A stretch of DNA of 64,000 bases from Pseudeuparius sepicola. Taxonomy: Eukaryota > Arthropoda > Insecta > Coleoptera > Anthribidae. The notes beneath the pieces are model-generated. The model searched no databases. It saw nothing but the letters and a program-made list of their open reading frames with translations, and had not been told where the DNA came from. The stretch covers positions 23,328,901 through 23,392,900 of the forward strand of contig OY987299.1 in assembly GCA_963920635.1 (NCBI GenBank), given 5' to 3'. This document shows positions 45,382 to 57,310 of this stretch, piece after piece; the first letter of the stretch is position 1, and every line of letters begins with the position of its first letter. The translations under genes were made by a program, and so were the position numbers.

Positions 45382-45645
45382 TTTGGAATGCCTAGATATG
45401 TGCGATAAAAACCTTTATCCTAATATTTACACATTACTACAAATCTTGGCTACCATTCCTGTATCCACTGCTACCCCAGAAAGGTCTTTCTCGAGCCTAA
45501 GGAGACTGAAAAACTATTTACGAAACACTACAAGTGAAAACAGACTTAATGGTTAATGAACATTCACTATGGAACAGAAATTCATGCAGATGAAGTAGTG
45601 GATATATTTAAAAGAAAAAGCCGAAGATTTCTTCTTTAATGGTTT
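45347..45645 (+). pseudogene. hAT transposase C-terminal dimerisation domain (hATC)
   Basis: YPNIYTLLQILATIPVSTAT, then PERSFSSLRRLKNYLRNTTS: the hATC signature (YP.L..L......P.S.A..ERSFS.L...K...R..M...RL). The frame is open to a stop at 45556. The expected continuation (MNIHYG, then VVDIFKRKSRR) lies in another frame to a stop near 45640, so there is a small indel near 45550. Non-functional. Confidence 0.88.
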
Positions 45646-45917
45646 TAGATTTAGCGCAGAGGAACGAAATTAATTTATCCATTTCATTTAAAGTTAAGAA
45701 CTTTATAAATATGTCGTAGTTTTTCGGATGAATATATAGATATTAAATTTCATGTAAGTATATTTTTGTTGTTTTATTTACTTCTCAAACTAAACCCCCC
45801 CCCCAAAACTAAATCCTGGCTACGCCCGTGATTGAAATGAATCCATGGAGGGAAATCGATTCTTTTATAATGCTAGTCTTTACATCATCAGATCAGTATT
45901 GAATCAAATGTTTTTTC

Positions 45918-46931
45918 CAGTGACTCTTTAAAATAAGGGGACCCAGCATGTCACATAGGAAAAGTTAAGCCTTGAGGGGAAGTTTGTTTTCTGTATACTC
46001 CAAGGAGACCACATATGTGGGCTGGTACAAGGTTATGTTATATGTCAGTGTCCAACTGCCATCATGTTTTATGTGACATGCCAGTGCCATAGATTCCAAA
46101 GGATGCAAAATATTTCCCATCAAAATTCACAATTTTTAACTTTTGTAACTTCCAGATACTCAGATGTGTCAATTAAAGGTAATGCGGCCGCCTGTAGTAA
46201 TCCCAATAATTGCAACCAGATTTTTCCTGTATCACCTTTAGTAATCCTACAATTCCCATTACGTGGGCATTACGTATAAGTAGGTAGTTCAAAACAAATA
46301 GTATGTCGAAAATTTTAAATTATTAAGCAAGTAGCTTCAGTCAGGTCTTTTTTTAAAGAGTTTTTATCTACGACTAAGTTTGTGAGGTACCTTGGGAGAG
46401 AAATAAAATTACAAAAATTTTATAATGAGCACCGAGAAAAACTACATCATTAGAACTATACTAGACCTAATCTTATTAGTCCATCGCGAAATCTGTGAAA
46501 GTTCTTAGGGTAGATACATTCAACAAGGGAAGAAAGTTCAAGTATACATATTACAAATGGATTGAGGAACCTGGTAACAAGGTGCAATAGCGACAAATTC
46601 TTAAATAAGCAAAATCGGCACTGACTTACCATACTTTGTACTTAAATTCGTGGAAATAATTGCTGGAAATCAAAATTTCTACTTTAAAATAAATTCCTTC
46701 CATTTGACAGTTGCCACATTCTGCACTTGTATACACAAAATTGTCAAGTTTAATTTTTAGAAATCATGGAAACCATTATTAATTTTTACTAACAATCAAA
46801 GTACCTGTTATATTCATAGATTATCCAATAAAATGGCATACTTGGCATCACTGAGACCATTAGAATGAGAAAAGAATATGCCTCACTTTGGAAAGTATAA
46901 TGCTGGGTCCCCTTATTTTAAAGAGTCCCTG
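45918..46931. mobile_element. Non-autonomous hAT element, copy 2 (uninterrupted)
   Basis: Inverted copy of 9987-11883 without its nested foldback. Ends CAGTGACTCTTTAAAATAAG and TTAAAGAGTCCCTG. Target duplication GTTTTTTC (45910-45917) versus GGTTTTTC (46932-46939), one mismatch. 1014 bp; short frames not recognised. Confidence 0.88.
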
Positions 46932-47049
46932 GGTTTTTCAATCGACTCTAGTTACTAACTCTTGTTATACTTAATCCACTGCAGGTTGGTGCACATTTGC
47001 ATTCTTCAGGCTAAGTTCTGCTTGGAAATTACATATGAAATATAACCTC

Positions 47050-47252
47050 TTTTTTTGGGCTGCACTACGAGGTGATTTACCCAGTTCCGGGGACCACGCC
47101 GCCGTTACGCGTCCGCCTTCATTTATCTGACAGACACCGTCTGGCTTTTTCACCAAATCACCCAGGGCACTAACGTGGTGGGAATCGAACCCACGATGTA
47201 CGATGCCAAAGCGTGGGTCCAACGAAAGACCCACTCGTGCACCGTCGCCTCC
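47050..47252 (-). mobile_element. tRNA-derived SINE with 12-bp target duplication
   Basis: On the minus strand it starts GGAGGCGACGGTGCACGAGT (A-box-like), followed 50 bp on by GTGGGTTCGATTCCCACC, a perfect B box in a T-arm stem, then about 120 bp of body, then a short A7 tail. AAATATAACCTC flanks it at 47038-47049 and 47253-47264. The head folds partly like a tRNA but lacks a full cloverleaf, so it is not called a tRNA gene. Confidence 0.9.
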
Positions 47253-48306
47253 AAATATAACCTCACACACTGCGTATTGCAATGGTACTGCGCAAGCGCG
47301 GCTCGTGAGTTATCGTAGAGGTGGGTCAAATTGTGGTGGAGAGCCGCAACCACTGGCCCACACCAGAAAAATTTTTTTGACTGCTAGGCACAAACTAACT
47401 TTTAAATATTTTTTATATCTAGTATTGAGATAATTCCGAGGATAATTATTAACTCACCTTTTATGTAGTTACGAGAAATCACTGGTGTTTGGTGTTCAAA
47501 TGCACCACAGAATTTTACAGTCAATAATTTTGCTAAAAATTTACCTATTCGCGTCCGAGGCTAAAGAAGCTGTTTGCCAAATTTCTTTTAAATTTGTTAT
47601 GTCAATAATACCAGTTTTAGTCAATAACGAATCATCAGTACAGAAGAAAGTAGAGAAAACAAAAAAAAACGTTTTTACATTGCACCTACAAAACAATTTT
47701 CTATTTACATAGTTGGCTTAAAATACCTGTTAATTTCTTTCCCTTCGACTTTTGTGGTTTGTTTTCAATCATTTTTCTTTATTTCTAAACGTTTTTCATA
47801 AGTCAATGCGCCGCTTATTTTTGATATCTAAAAACACTACACGATTGCACAGTCCCCAAACGGTATAATATCTGAATAGATCGCCAAAAAAATAGAACAT
47901 TTCGAAAATTCAAACACCGAAACAAAAGACAAAAACAATTAAAAAACGTAAATAACTTGAACCGAACCGATAAACCACGTGCCAAACCGTTTGTTTGGGT
48001 TTACTTCATGTCTCACTTACAATGTATTTATCCTTCTTGGATTGCCATAGTAACCCGTGAGGTCAATTTAAAATACGGCCCGACGGGTAGCGGATGCGGA
48101 TAGGAATGAGTTAAGAATTAGTAATCTTGGAGAGTTTTTGCATGAAAATGTAACTGCAGTTTTTACAGACAGTTTATTATGAAACATTTAAAAAATTTGA
48201 AATGAATTAAGATGGGTCATTGACCAAATGACCTTATGTAGAAGCCGCGCCTGGTACTGCGTAGGAAACCGGTTTGTGCAGCCACATTTTCTTTTTTACT
48301 AATATC

Positions 48307-48901
48307 CTCAGAGAAATAACCAAGGATAGAGGGAGTAAAAACAAAAAGTAAACAGAGCCAACATCTTTTTGAGTTTTTGTTTACAGCATTTCATTACAAA
48401 ATAGAAGGGTTTAATAATGGGATTAAATGAAGGCATACCTCCCATAACGCTAAATTAACAAATGTAGTTATTAATTTCTAATTATCACTTTAATCACTTT
48501 AATAAAATCGTCAACAGGTACCTCGAACCGCCCTACATGGCAACGCCGCCGTTGCCGACGCGGGCACTGCGTTCGTTAACTTGGCGGTATTTGTTTTGTG
48601 TTTGCCCAGCAAGTCAAGTTTTCCGATTGTTTACGTATGCATTTTTCGTATTTTCAATGGTTTTTCTGTTAATTTATAGGCTGTTTATTAGTATTTTGGA
48701 TAGTGACTGATTTTGTATACAATGGGAAGCAGAAAGTGTGTGGTGTGTGGCCAAATTGATATTTCTCAGGATATAACCTATCTCAGGTAAACGTTGTACC
48801 AATGTTTGTTTAATTGGGTAAATTTACATAAGATGTTGGTTGACTACAAACGTGTGTATTTTGATGCTGATGGTCTCTCTATCCTTGGTTATTTCTCTGA
48901 G
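48307..48901 (+). mobile_element. P-element-like miniature transposon
   Basis: Terminal inverted repeat CTCAGAGAAATAACCAAGG...; 8-bp target duplication CTAATATC at 48299-48306 and 48902-48909. The GAAATAAC.AAGG end resembles the P-element terminus. The interior holds a THAP-type first exon (48722-48786) near the right end. 595 bp, non-autonomous. Another left end of this family is at 29154. Confidence 0.85.
48722..48786 (+). pseudogene. First exon of a THAP-domain transposase
   Basis: ATG, MGSRKCVVCGQIDISQDITY, then a donor (CTCAG|GTAAAC). M....C..C near the start is how THAP zinc fingers begin. The rest of the gene is missing from this 595-bp element. Inference from motif and host element. 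Confidence 0.55.
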
Positions 48902-49370
48902 CTAATATCACAAATCACAACCACATAATATCTTGATTTTTAAAATCAATAATTTGAGGTTAGGTCTCGGTAACAAAAAAGTAATGAAGTTAGCGGGTTT
49001 AGTTGCATTTCAAGTCAAACTTTTTATACAGGGTGATTCACGTAAGTGGTTTATTAGAAGTTTACGGGGAAGGAGTGCGAATTTTGATTTGAAATTTTGG
49101 TTACTTATATAACAGGTTGTAAAGTTTCTTTCTAAAATATTTTCAACTTCCGATCACTTCCGGTTATACCGGAAGTAGATAGCAACTTTGTTATTTTAAA
49201 TAGAACACCCTATATATTATTACACCATTTGGTTCCCTATTAAATTCCAAATCTTTTTTCAGAATATAATGTGTACCCTATTCCTAACCCTTTTCGAGAT
49301 ATTCGCAAATTTTTAATTTTTTTGCGTGTTGCAGCCATCGACCATAGTGATGATAACTTTGAATATTGTA

Positions 49371-50315
49371 CGGGGTGTTCGGGAAAAAATTCCCAATATC
49401 AACATCGAAAAATTGAAAAAATCTCATTTTTTTCAAATGGATCCCATATTTTTTTATTGCACCATTGAAATGCTTGTGAAAAGACAGTTCAAAAAGATAC
49501 AACACACTATATGTCTAAATGAAGCGGTTGCTTCGTTATTACGCAAAATACGTATTTTTCTGCTCTGTATCAACAAAGATGCCATTTCTCAACGAGCGTC
49601 ACATTATAGGGGGCCATGGAAAATGAAATAACGCAATTATATGACAAGGTTAAGGGCTATTTAATAATATTTTTCCCTGAGAAGCAACAATACAAAATTA
49701 AATAATATTAACAACTACATAATAATAGTTAGGTACTAGAAGAAAAAACAAGAAACTACATATAAGTAAAACACTTTATTCATATTATGCTATTTACCTG
49801 TTACGTATTTACATTTGCTTCTCTTTCTTTGGACCTTGCCATGGACTATGAAATTTCGTTCGAACTTTCTGAATTTTCTTTTCGTCAAAGGTCAAAGGTG
49901 TAAATGCCTTTCTAAAACCTCTAATAATTGTTCTTTCTAAAATTCTTTTACACTCTCCATGAGTGTAAAACATATTCAAAATATCTTCGTTAGAATAGTT
50001 AATTTGAGTAATTCTTGTCAACAGTTAATATTTTAATTGTTTGGAACACAATAAATGACAATCACAAATGAAAAATCCATGACCGCCTATTAGAAAAGGT
50101 CCGTTGTTTCTTGATATGGAGCAGCAAAAATACGTATTTTGCGTAATAATGAAGCAACCGCTTCATTTAGACATAGTGTGTTACCTATATCTTTTTGAAC
50201 TGTCTTTTCACAAGCATTTCAATGGTGCAATAAAAAAATATGGGTTCCATTTGAAAAAAATGAGATTTTTCAATTTTTCGATGTTGATATTGGGAATTTT
50301 TTCCCGAACACCCTG
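49371..50315. mobile_element. Nested 945-bp foldback
   Basis: CGGGGTGTTCGGGAAAAAAT at the left, complement at the right; TA flanks within GAATATTGTA/TACAATATT. Arms of about 215 bp. A non-palindromic core (about 49590-50090) carries a minus-strand reading frame and an AATAAA signal. Confidence 0.75.
49809..50021 (-). pseudogene. Short helix-turn-helix-like frame inside foldback
   Basis: Reads YSNEDILNMFYTHGECKRIL then ERTI. This weakly resembles the DUF4817 helix-turn-helix (..E...M...YGE...N...A...Y...P) found at the start of some insect Tc1-like transposases. It begins with TTG, not ATG, so it may be an exon or a fragment. The stop is followed by AATAAAG about 30 bp later. Non-functional on its own. 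Confidence 0.35.
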
Positions 50316-51179
50316 TACAATATTTTGAAATGGCATACAGACCATTTAATAAAGTTGACTTTCGCCTTCGACAGCCCAAAATTTCAGTTTTCCAGATTCA
50401 TAAATTTCAAAGTTATCATCACTATGGTCGATGGCTGCAACACTCAAAGAAATCAAAAATTTGCGAATATCTCGAAAATGGTTAGGAATAGGGTACACAT
50501 TATATTCAGGAAAAAGATTTGGAATTTAATAGGGAACCAAATGGTGTAATAATATATGGGGTGTTCTATTTGAAATAACAAAGTTGCTATAGACTTCCGG
50601 TATAACCGGAAGTGATCGGAAGTTGAAAATATTTTAGAAAGAAAGTTTACAACCTGTTATATAAGTAACCAAAATTTCAAATCAAAATTCGCACTCCTTC
50701 CCCGTAAACTTCTAATGAACCATGAACCACTTAAGTGAATCACCCTGTATCTTCAAGAACTGATGTGTTCCATCCGATTGGATTCCATGCACTCGAAATA
50801 GCGGATCGCTTGAAATTTTAGATCCGATATAATTTCGATCTGTAGGATTTATACAGTCTACTCGTATATGAATCCGCTCCAGTTAATTCAAACCACTGTC
50901 AATCGGATAGAAAGCGTCGAGATAAAAGTAGTCATTGTTGTTGTTGTATAAAGTGCTTGGTTTAAGGATAAATGGCCGCCAAGTCGGACGCAGACGTATA
51001 ATAAATGTAATTTTTGTAAAAATGTGCTGTGACAACTGGCCAATACTACTGTCATAGTAGATTCTTCTACGGTTATAAGCGATCAACCGATATTTTTTGT
51101 CAATTATCCACGTTCATGCTTGTTGATGTAATCAATTCTTCAATATTAATTTCTTCTAGGTAGCTTCTATTTCCGTGTC

Positions 51180-51480
51180 CAGCATTCCCGATTTTTTTCG
51201 GAAACAAGCAGTTCGTTAAACAGAGCCCTCTGCCAGCTGAGAGAAAGCTGAGTCGAAGTTAGTCGAAGCACGGCAGTCTGAAAATATCCGGCTACGGTGT
51301 ATGCTGTGATGGCACGGTGTGAATTTCCATTACCTTCCCCAAGTTATTTATTTTCAGTGATTTTCCGCTGGCAGGCGGCCACGTCAACGCGCACAGACGA
51401 CTTCATAATCCCCCTGTCGATTGCCGTGCCGTGCGCGCGTTCCTTTTGAAAGGAAACTACAAAGCATATCCGCTTGTTGT
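51180..51480. other. CpG-rich stretch, possible regulatory region
   Basis: CpG-dense for this window (GGCACGGTG, GCCGTGCCGTGCGCGCGTTC). CCAGCTGAGAGAAAGCTGAG and repeated GTCGAAG occur. No frame or terminal repeat. It lies 7.7 kb upstream (in the gene's sense) of the first visible sky exon and could hold an internal promoter or 5' exon; unproven. Confidence 0.25.
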
Positions 51481-51499
51481 CGACATTTGAACGTCTCCT

Positions 51500-54400
51500 T
51501 TTATCATTCAACAATGGACGATGCTTGTATTTATTTGGATACCGAAATAAAATTTCGCGGTAAAAAAGCTTATGTATAAAAATCTTGGGAGGACCTAACG
51601 GGAGAATCTTTTAAGAAATTTCACCCTTTGATTTAGAAAACGATAATGTCATTCCTTTTTTTCTCGTTTTCTGCCCTCATTTCATGTATATAAAAATAAT
51701 CACATGGAAACAAATTTAATTTAAAGATTATTGACAATATTATAAGAAAAAAGGACACTGTAATGATTAAATCCATCTGTTAGGATTATGATAGGATTGA
51801 GGACATTTATTGATAAACAAATTTATACCCATGTTGAAAATGTGCCCCCCACCTATGGGCTGTCTATTTAAATTTGGAGCTGGCCTTTTCTATAGTTAGA
51901 TCTTACGAAAAGTGTTGATTTTCATCTGACGGTTTTCCGTAGACTTTTTTTTTGACAAACTGACAAAAAAACACGAGTATAATTTACCCTATAGGCTATC
52001 AAATGAGATAATCAGTAAAAAATGTGATATTATTTATTCAAAAAGTGGTCTGTCTGAGCATTATTAAACGTTCTCCATTACCTCATTTATTGGTGTAATA
52101 GGTTCACTGAAGCACTCATTGCTACAATGGTTGTAAGTTGTAATGAATTATAGGCGAATTGATGGGATACTTAAGGAGACTATAACTTATAAATGTCTCA
52201 CGGTCGTGGATATAAAATCTGATCTTCAAAGTGTATAACTTCCTTCTTTTTGCAAGCCTGGATGCCTGACGCACAGCGAAATAAGCTAACGTCGCAAATA
52301 AGGAAATTAAATCTCCCCCCCCCAAAATCAAATCATTAACTGTTTATTAGAAAAAGTTCATTTTGATTTTGAACGAATTTTTCTCTCAATTTGCCAGCAA
52401 ACGGCGCAAAAAATGCTAAGAAAAACACATTATAAGATATGAAAACGGCTGTACTATTTATATTTATAAATTCTTGGTGTATATTGATTGACACATTGCA
52501 TAACAAATAATGTGGTTGGAACATGAATTACCTTTAACAAGGCTTTAACTAAAAATGAAGCATATACGATCATATATATATATAGGACATTTTTTGCTTA
52601 AAATCTGCCAATTTGCTGTGAAATTTTGAAACACTGTAGCTTCTTACATACAATATTTATGATAGAGAAGGATTAAGAAATTAATTAAGTCAAAAGCTCT
52701 TAAGATGAGAAAAAATGTAGGTATCTTAGAACCCATACAACATATTTATAATTTGTTTGCAAATAATGCTTGCAGAATTTAAAAATAGAACAGATTTTGA
52801 AATGTCGTGTTTCGCTTATGGGTGTACTTATTATATTACGGATGTTTACCGAAATCATTTGTTGTTGTGTGCTTGTTATTTTAGACTTAATAAAACTGAC
52901 TCTATAGAAGTTGACAGACCTGAATTTGGGTCACAAAAATATCTTCTTTGGATGTCAGGCTGGGTGATCTCTTTAGTGAAAAATAACTTTTGACAAAATT
53001 TGTATGTTTTGACAATCCAACAGTTTGTTTCAGAATAAGAAAAAGCTTCTAACACTTAAAAGTCAATCCCTTAAAAGACACTAACGGAAACTGATGTCAA
53101 AAATTGCGCTATCGAATTGAATGTTAAATTTTTTCGACAGCTCAAAAACGGGAAAAGCATATAGACAAAGCTGGACATAGACTTTCAGAACTATTGTTGA
53201 TTATCCGCAAGGCACACACATTTGACACACAATTTTATATAAAAACTAATAACAATAACTAAAATATAATACCTATACCTCAACCTAGCATCGAGTCCTA
53301 AGAATTGTTAAGATGTATCTGTTTTATTTTCTTTTCGGTTTTATTTTGTTTTCGGTCTAAAATTAAAGTTCGAAAGTTGGTGTGCCTGTGCCGGGATTTT
53401 TTAAGGACAGTTTCAATTAATGAATAAAGAACCCCAGGAAAGAGCCAAATCTCTATGGACAATATAAAATACGGAAATCGCCCTGTGTAGGAACCAAGTT
53501 TTGACACAACATTTTGATATCTGACACGGCGATACGTGCCAGTATGTGGTGCTTCCGATACTTTTTCCAGTTATTATGCTTAGCTGTGCGGCTTGTGGCT
53601 CATCTTCTCTGACTACCAAAACTAAATTTTTGAGGATAATCCATTCGTAAGAAATGTTGTAATTTAAATTAACTTTTCAGACCATGCACCAAAGTAGCAT
53701 AGGTGTTTGTGTAGGTATTTACCAACTTCTTTATAATTGGAAATTTAATATTAGAATTGCTATATTATCAAGGACTCTGTGAAACCCCCCCATAGGCGTA
53801 AAAAAAGTAGAGTGTAATAAAGTAGAGTAGAGAGAGTACGTCGGCGCGCGCCGAATGTCGGGCATGGGCGAAAATAGCGTACGTAAATACGGCAAAAATC
53901 TTTCATAATTTCTTATCAAGGATTCCTACACTGAGACATAGGGTAGGTACTGATTTTACGAAAAATGATGATTTCTGCGTCGATTAGTTTGTTGAAACAA
54001 CTCAAACGTGCACGCTACTGCGAAACCGGAAACGGCATCCCGCCATTTGCAGGTACTACCCTGGTCGCGCGTTAATCCCAAACATGCTCCTTCCTGGGGT
54101 TTTTTATTCATTGTTTGCAACAATGGTTCTGACTATCCTATGTCTTCTTTAATCTATGGGAGAAGCAGATATAATAGCAAAAGGCAAAAAATCTTCGGCG
54201 TTTTAGGGGCGTGACCTCAGGCCATTAGGTCATTTCGATTAAATATTTAATTTAAGGGCCTTTCTTAATCGCGAAAAAATCGAAAAAAAAAACAGGTTTG
54301 AGCTTTATTTCCAACATACTTCGTGATGCGGGATTTTTTTAAATAGTGTGAAGTATTGTTCGACTGCGGAACAAGCGACAATTATTTATGTAGAGCGACC

Positions 54401-55300
54401 TCTACCTAGTTCGAATCGACTGAATTAGCCAATGCGATTTGAAATCATCGTGCAAACTATTCTATCGGAGGCTCCGATAAAATCCAGCAGTAAATTCAGA
54501 ATTTCATGCCGGCACCACCATAGATGAAAAACGTTTTCGCGCTAATTTCCAGAGGCTTTATTTTCCGTTCTTGTTTCAGCGCATGGTGCAGTTTTGATTT
54601 ACCGATGCAATATATTATTAAAGCATTAACCCGGTTCGTTGTTTCGACGGCCCATGATTTATTTATACCAATAAATTGTAGCAATTTGCTATTAATACGG
54701 TACAATAATACCGTGGAATATTTTTTGGCAAGCGCATTTAATTGGAAGGACAACAAGTGCTAAATGAAAAATGTCAATGACTTGTTGTATTATTAGCATT
54801 TAGAATATTTCCACGTCTTATTGTTGGGTCGACAGATTAGAGTTGTAGATGGAGTCATCGAAACTATTTTAAAGACCATCGCAGAAGTTTGAGAGAAAGT
54901 AAGAAAATATTATTTTTTGCACCGCAAGGACTGAAATATGCACTTGAGACTCACATTTTTAAGAGGCTAATCCCTTGGTAGGTACATAATATATTCGCAC
55001 TATTATCTACAAGTACTTCTTTAGTACGTTATTCTAATATAATCAGCCTACTACGATTTTTGGCGCAGTCGGCATTTACGAAAATGAAAAATTAATCTAA
55101 GCCGATCATACTGAAATGTTGGTATAAGGAATAGTATATTATGTATTAAGGGACTTAAGTGCGTCTTTTAATCCCGAGGGTGAAGATCTACTTCATAGTA
55201 TATTTGAAGTTTAATTCAAAGTATACATAATATAATCTGAAATTGCCGAAACAAGAAAAATGCGATACATTGCACGATGCGTAAGCTCTTTTTTAGCATC
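51500..55300. other. Intron DNA, no recognised feature
   Basis: AT-rich. Short frames only, none recognised. A C-rich run (about 52314-52323) and a TA-rich run (52575-52586) are low-complexity tracts. Confidence 0.5.
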
Positions 55301-55301
55301 G

Positions 55302-55336
55302 GATCTATCTATATAGCGAGGCTATATAGGTCTGTG
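55302..55336. mobile_element. Decayed relative of the 35-bp hairpin
   Basis: The right arm GCTATATAGGTCTGTG is identical to that at 37821-37836. The loop is GAG. The left arm GATCTATCTATATAGC matches the intact arm at 11 of 16 positions. No target duplication is visible. Confidence 0.6.
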
Positions 55337-55979
55337 ATGTAATTCAAAATATAAAATGCAAAATAGTTTATCTCTCCACCACCACAAGCCAAATGATATT
55401 ATTGCAACTGCCAGCATGACTGCAAAATACTATGTTTGGATATTTTTATATTACAGGATAACACTGATGCTGTTGATACGCAACTAATAATCATAGTTCC
55501 TGTTGCTAACCGGGACGTTTTATACGTATTAATTACAAAAAATTATACACGATCTCCGACATCTTGCGTTAAATAGACTTACATTTTAGTGGACGTTTAG
55601 TAAATGCCATTGGGGTTTTAATGATGCCGAGGAGAACCCACAACTTCTACGCTATCAAGTTATGCTTGGTTCAAACGTCCAACCTGGCAACACAGGTGCC
55701 GCCATCTTCCACGTCTATGTGACCTCTATTCATTCATAAATTTTTCATTTCAAAACCCGTTACTCGTTTTTATTTTTTTTTATTAACATAAAGTCATTAT
55801 TTTCAAACATATATCTCATAATATCTCTTATTTTTCGTACAGTTTCAATTCATTTATAGCATTGTATTTGGTTTTATTACAACTTTTTCAAATTTTAAAA
55901 CTTTCTTTCAAATTACTTTCGCCTAGCCTCGAACCCTGGCATATTCAAAATGCGAAAATTCAAGTGTGTGTTTGCCTAT

Positions 55980-56510
55980 CAACAGGTATGTAGTTAAAAA
56001 TCTGTATTATGAATTACTCGATTTTTCGGTTCTGTTGATGCCATAGTTTGAACATAAATACTGTTTAGTTTGTTAAATGCGTTTCGTGCTAAAACCGGAT
56101 TGGTCGAGAGTGGGGAGGTAACGTAGGTCTTGCCGGCCACCGGCAAGGGTTTGCTCCCGTCTTCGCTTGTATCAAGTCGCAGAGGCATCGGCCCATTTCC
56201 CGCCAAATTTTCGACATTTTCGGCTTTTATCTAGTTCAATTTTTGCCATCGGTGATTTATTTGAGTGGTTTTGTATTTTAATATCGGGGATTGCCTTGGT
56301 GTGACTAATATTTTTGGGTTTTTCTGTTTTCTATGTTCACGGCATCGTGAGGCAAAGTCGCTTGCACGACGAGGCCCTTCCTTTTTGGCTGCGTAGCTGA
56401 TGAAACGCGGGACACAGCAAGCAGGTGGTGGCTGTTTCTTCTGGAAAACCCTACAGGTGAGTAATTTCTTTGATTTTTGCTTTAATTCAGCGACTTTACC
56501 ACTCACCTGT
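55980..56510 (-). other. Two adjacent unrecognised minus-strand frames
   Basis: 56231-56506 (91 codons, KKEGPRRASDFASRCREHR region) and 55994-56206 (70 codons, MPLRLDTSEDGSKPLPVAGK) follow each other with one stop between. Codon use is less AT-driven than in neighbouring frames. They may be a decayed ORF of a retroelement; no motif proves it. Confidence 0.25.
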
Positions 56511-57049
56511 AGCGTTTTTTTTTTGACGTGCTATTTTTTTGAAGGACTCATTTCGTCCAAGGCCCCGGCCACCTTTAACTCAAAAACATAGCATTGTCCT
56601 TTTTTTGAATACCCACCATCTTGCGGCTGTTATCTTATTGAATATTTTCAAGTTTTGGTCACATTAGTCACACGTTACTTTCTTATTTTTCGGGTTAGGT
56701 CTCGATTCTGTGGTACCGAGCCGCTCAAATAAATCTGACACCGACATTTTCAGTTTCCTAATAAATTCGTATTGCCTTTAGTTTATCAGTTTTTTTAGTT
56801 TCTCAATTTTACCGTTCAAGTCTCAAACTTTTCGCGTTAAATAAGTTTTAAAATTTCTTAAATTTCAAGAATTCGGGCCGGAGCATTCTCAAATTTTTCT
56901 TTTTATTAAATATTAAGCACTTTGTCAGTCAGTTCAATAATATTTTCTATAAAATTTAAAAAAAAAACTATGCATAGTTCCCCATAGTTTAGTATAGTTC
57001 TAAACGTTTAATTTTTATCATTATTATATTTGTCAATATTTAATAACTT

Positions 57050-57310
57050 TAATAACACCGTCGCTGAGGACGCTATAACCACAGCCCGCTGTCGACGAAC
57101 AACGTAACGAGAGCTGCGTAGGCATCGAGAGGAGTTGCGTTGGCATAGGTGCCGGCTCCTGGTCAGCTCTACTTCGGCGAAAACCCCTGAGAAGATTTGC
57201 TAGCCACGACATCTGCAGCGCCTACACGAGCAGACAAGGACCGGAGGAAGCCCTAGCCTCGCCCCGCACCACTACGAGCCTCGTTTGAGCGTAAGCGACT
57301 GAAGACGCAG
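57050..57310. other. GC-rich unclassified stretch
   Basis: A sharp rise in GC (GCCGGCTCCTGGTCAGCTC, CCCTAGCCTCGCCCCGCACC) with no open frame of length. AATAAATTATATTG follows at 57534. It may be the end of a retroelement. Confidence 0.25.

Larger units (their letters stand above)
44700..45830 (+). mobile_element. Internally deleted hAT element (ZMYM-like transposase remnant)
   Basis: Ends CACGGGCGTAGCCAAGG (44700) and CCTGGCTACGCCCGTG (45830); 8-bp target duplication ATTGAAAT at 44692-44699 and 45831-45838. A TATA box (GCTATATAAGC, about 45017) precedes a GC-rich start region; a short N-terminal frame (45139-45381) joins, with most of the transposase deleted, to the C-terminal hAT dimerisation region. 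An 18-C run (44737-44754) and a C-run near the right end lie just inside the ends. Confidence 0.92.
49029..50747. mobile_element. Composite foldback: inverted copies of a 190-bp element around nested foldback
   Basis: TACAGGGTGATTCACGTAAG at the left, complement at the right, TA flanks. The outermost 190 bp on each side (49029-49219 and 50556-50747) is itself bounded by a second GGTGTTC.ATTT-type end and contains CACTTCCGGTTATACCGGAAG. This makes each end a copy of the solo element at 30841-31026. Inside lie further arms and a nested foldback (49371-50315). Confidence 0.7.

Noticed and set aside
47160..47252. tRNA gene on the minus strand
   Set aside because: A and B boxes are present but the anticodon and acceptor stems do not form; target duplication and A-tail show a SINE.
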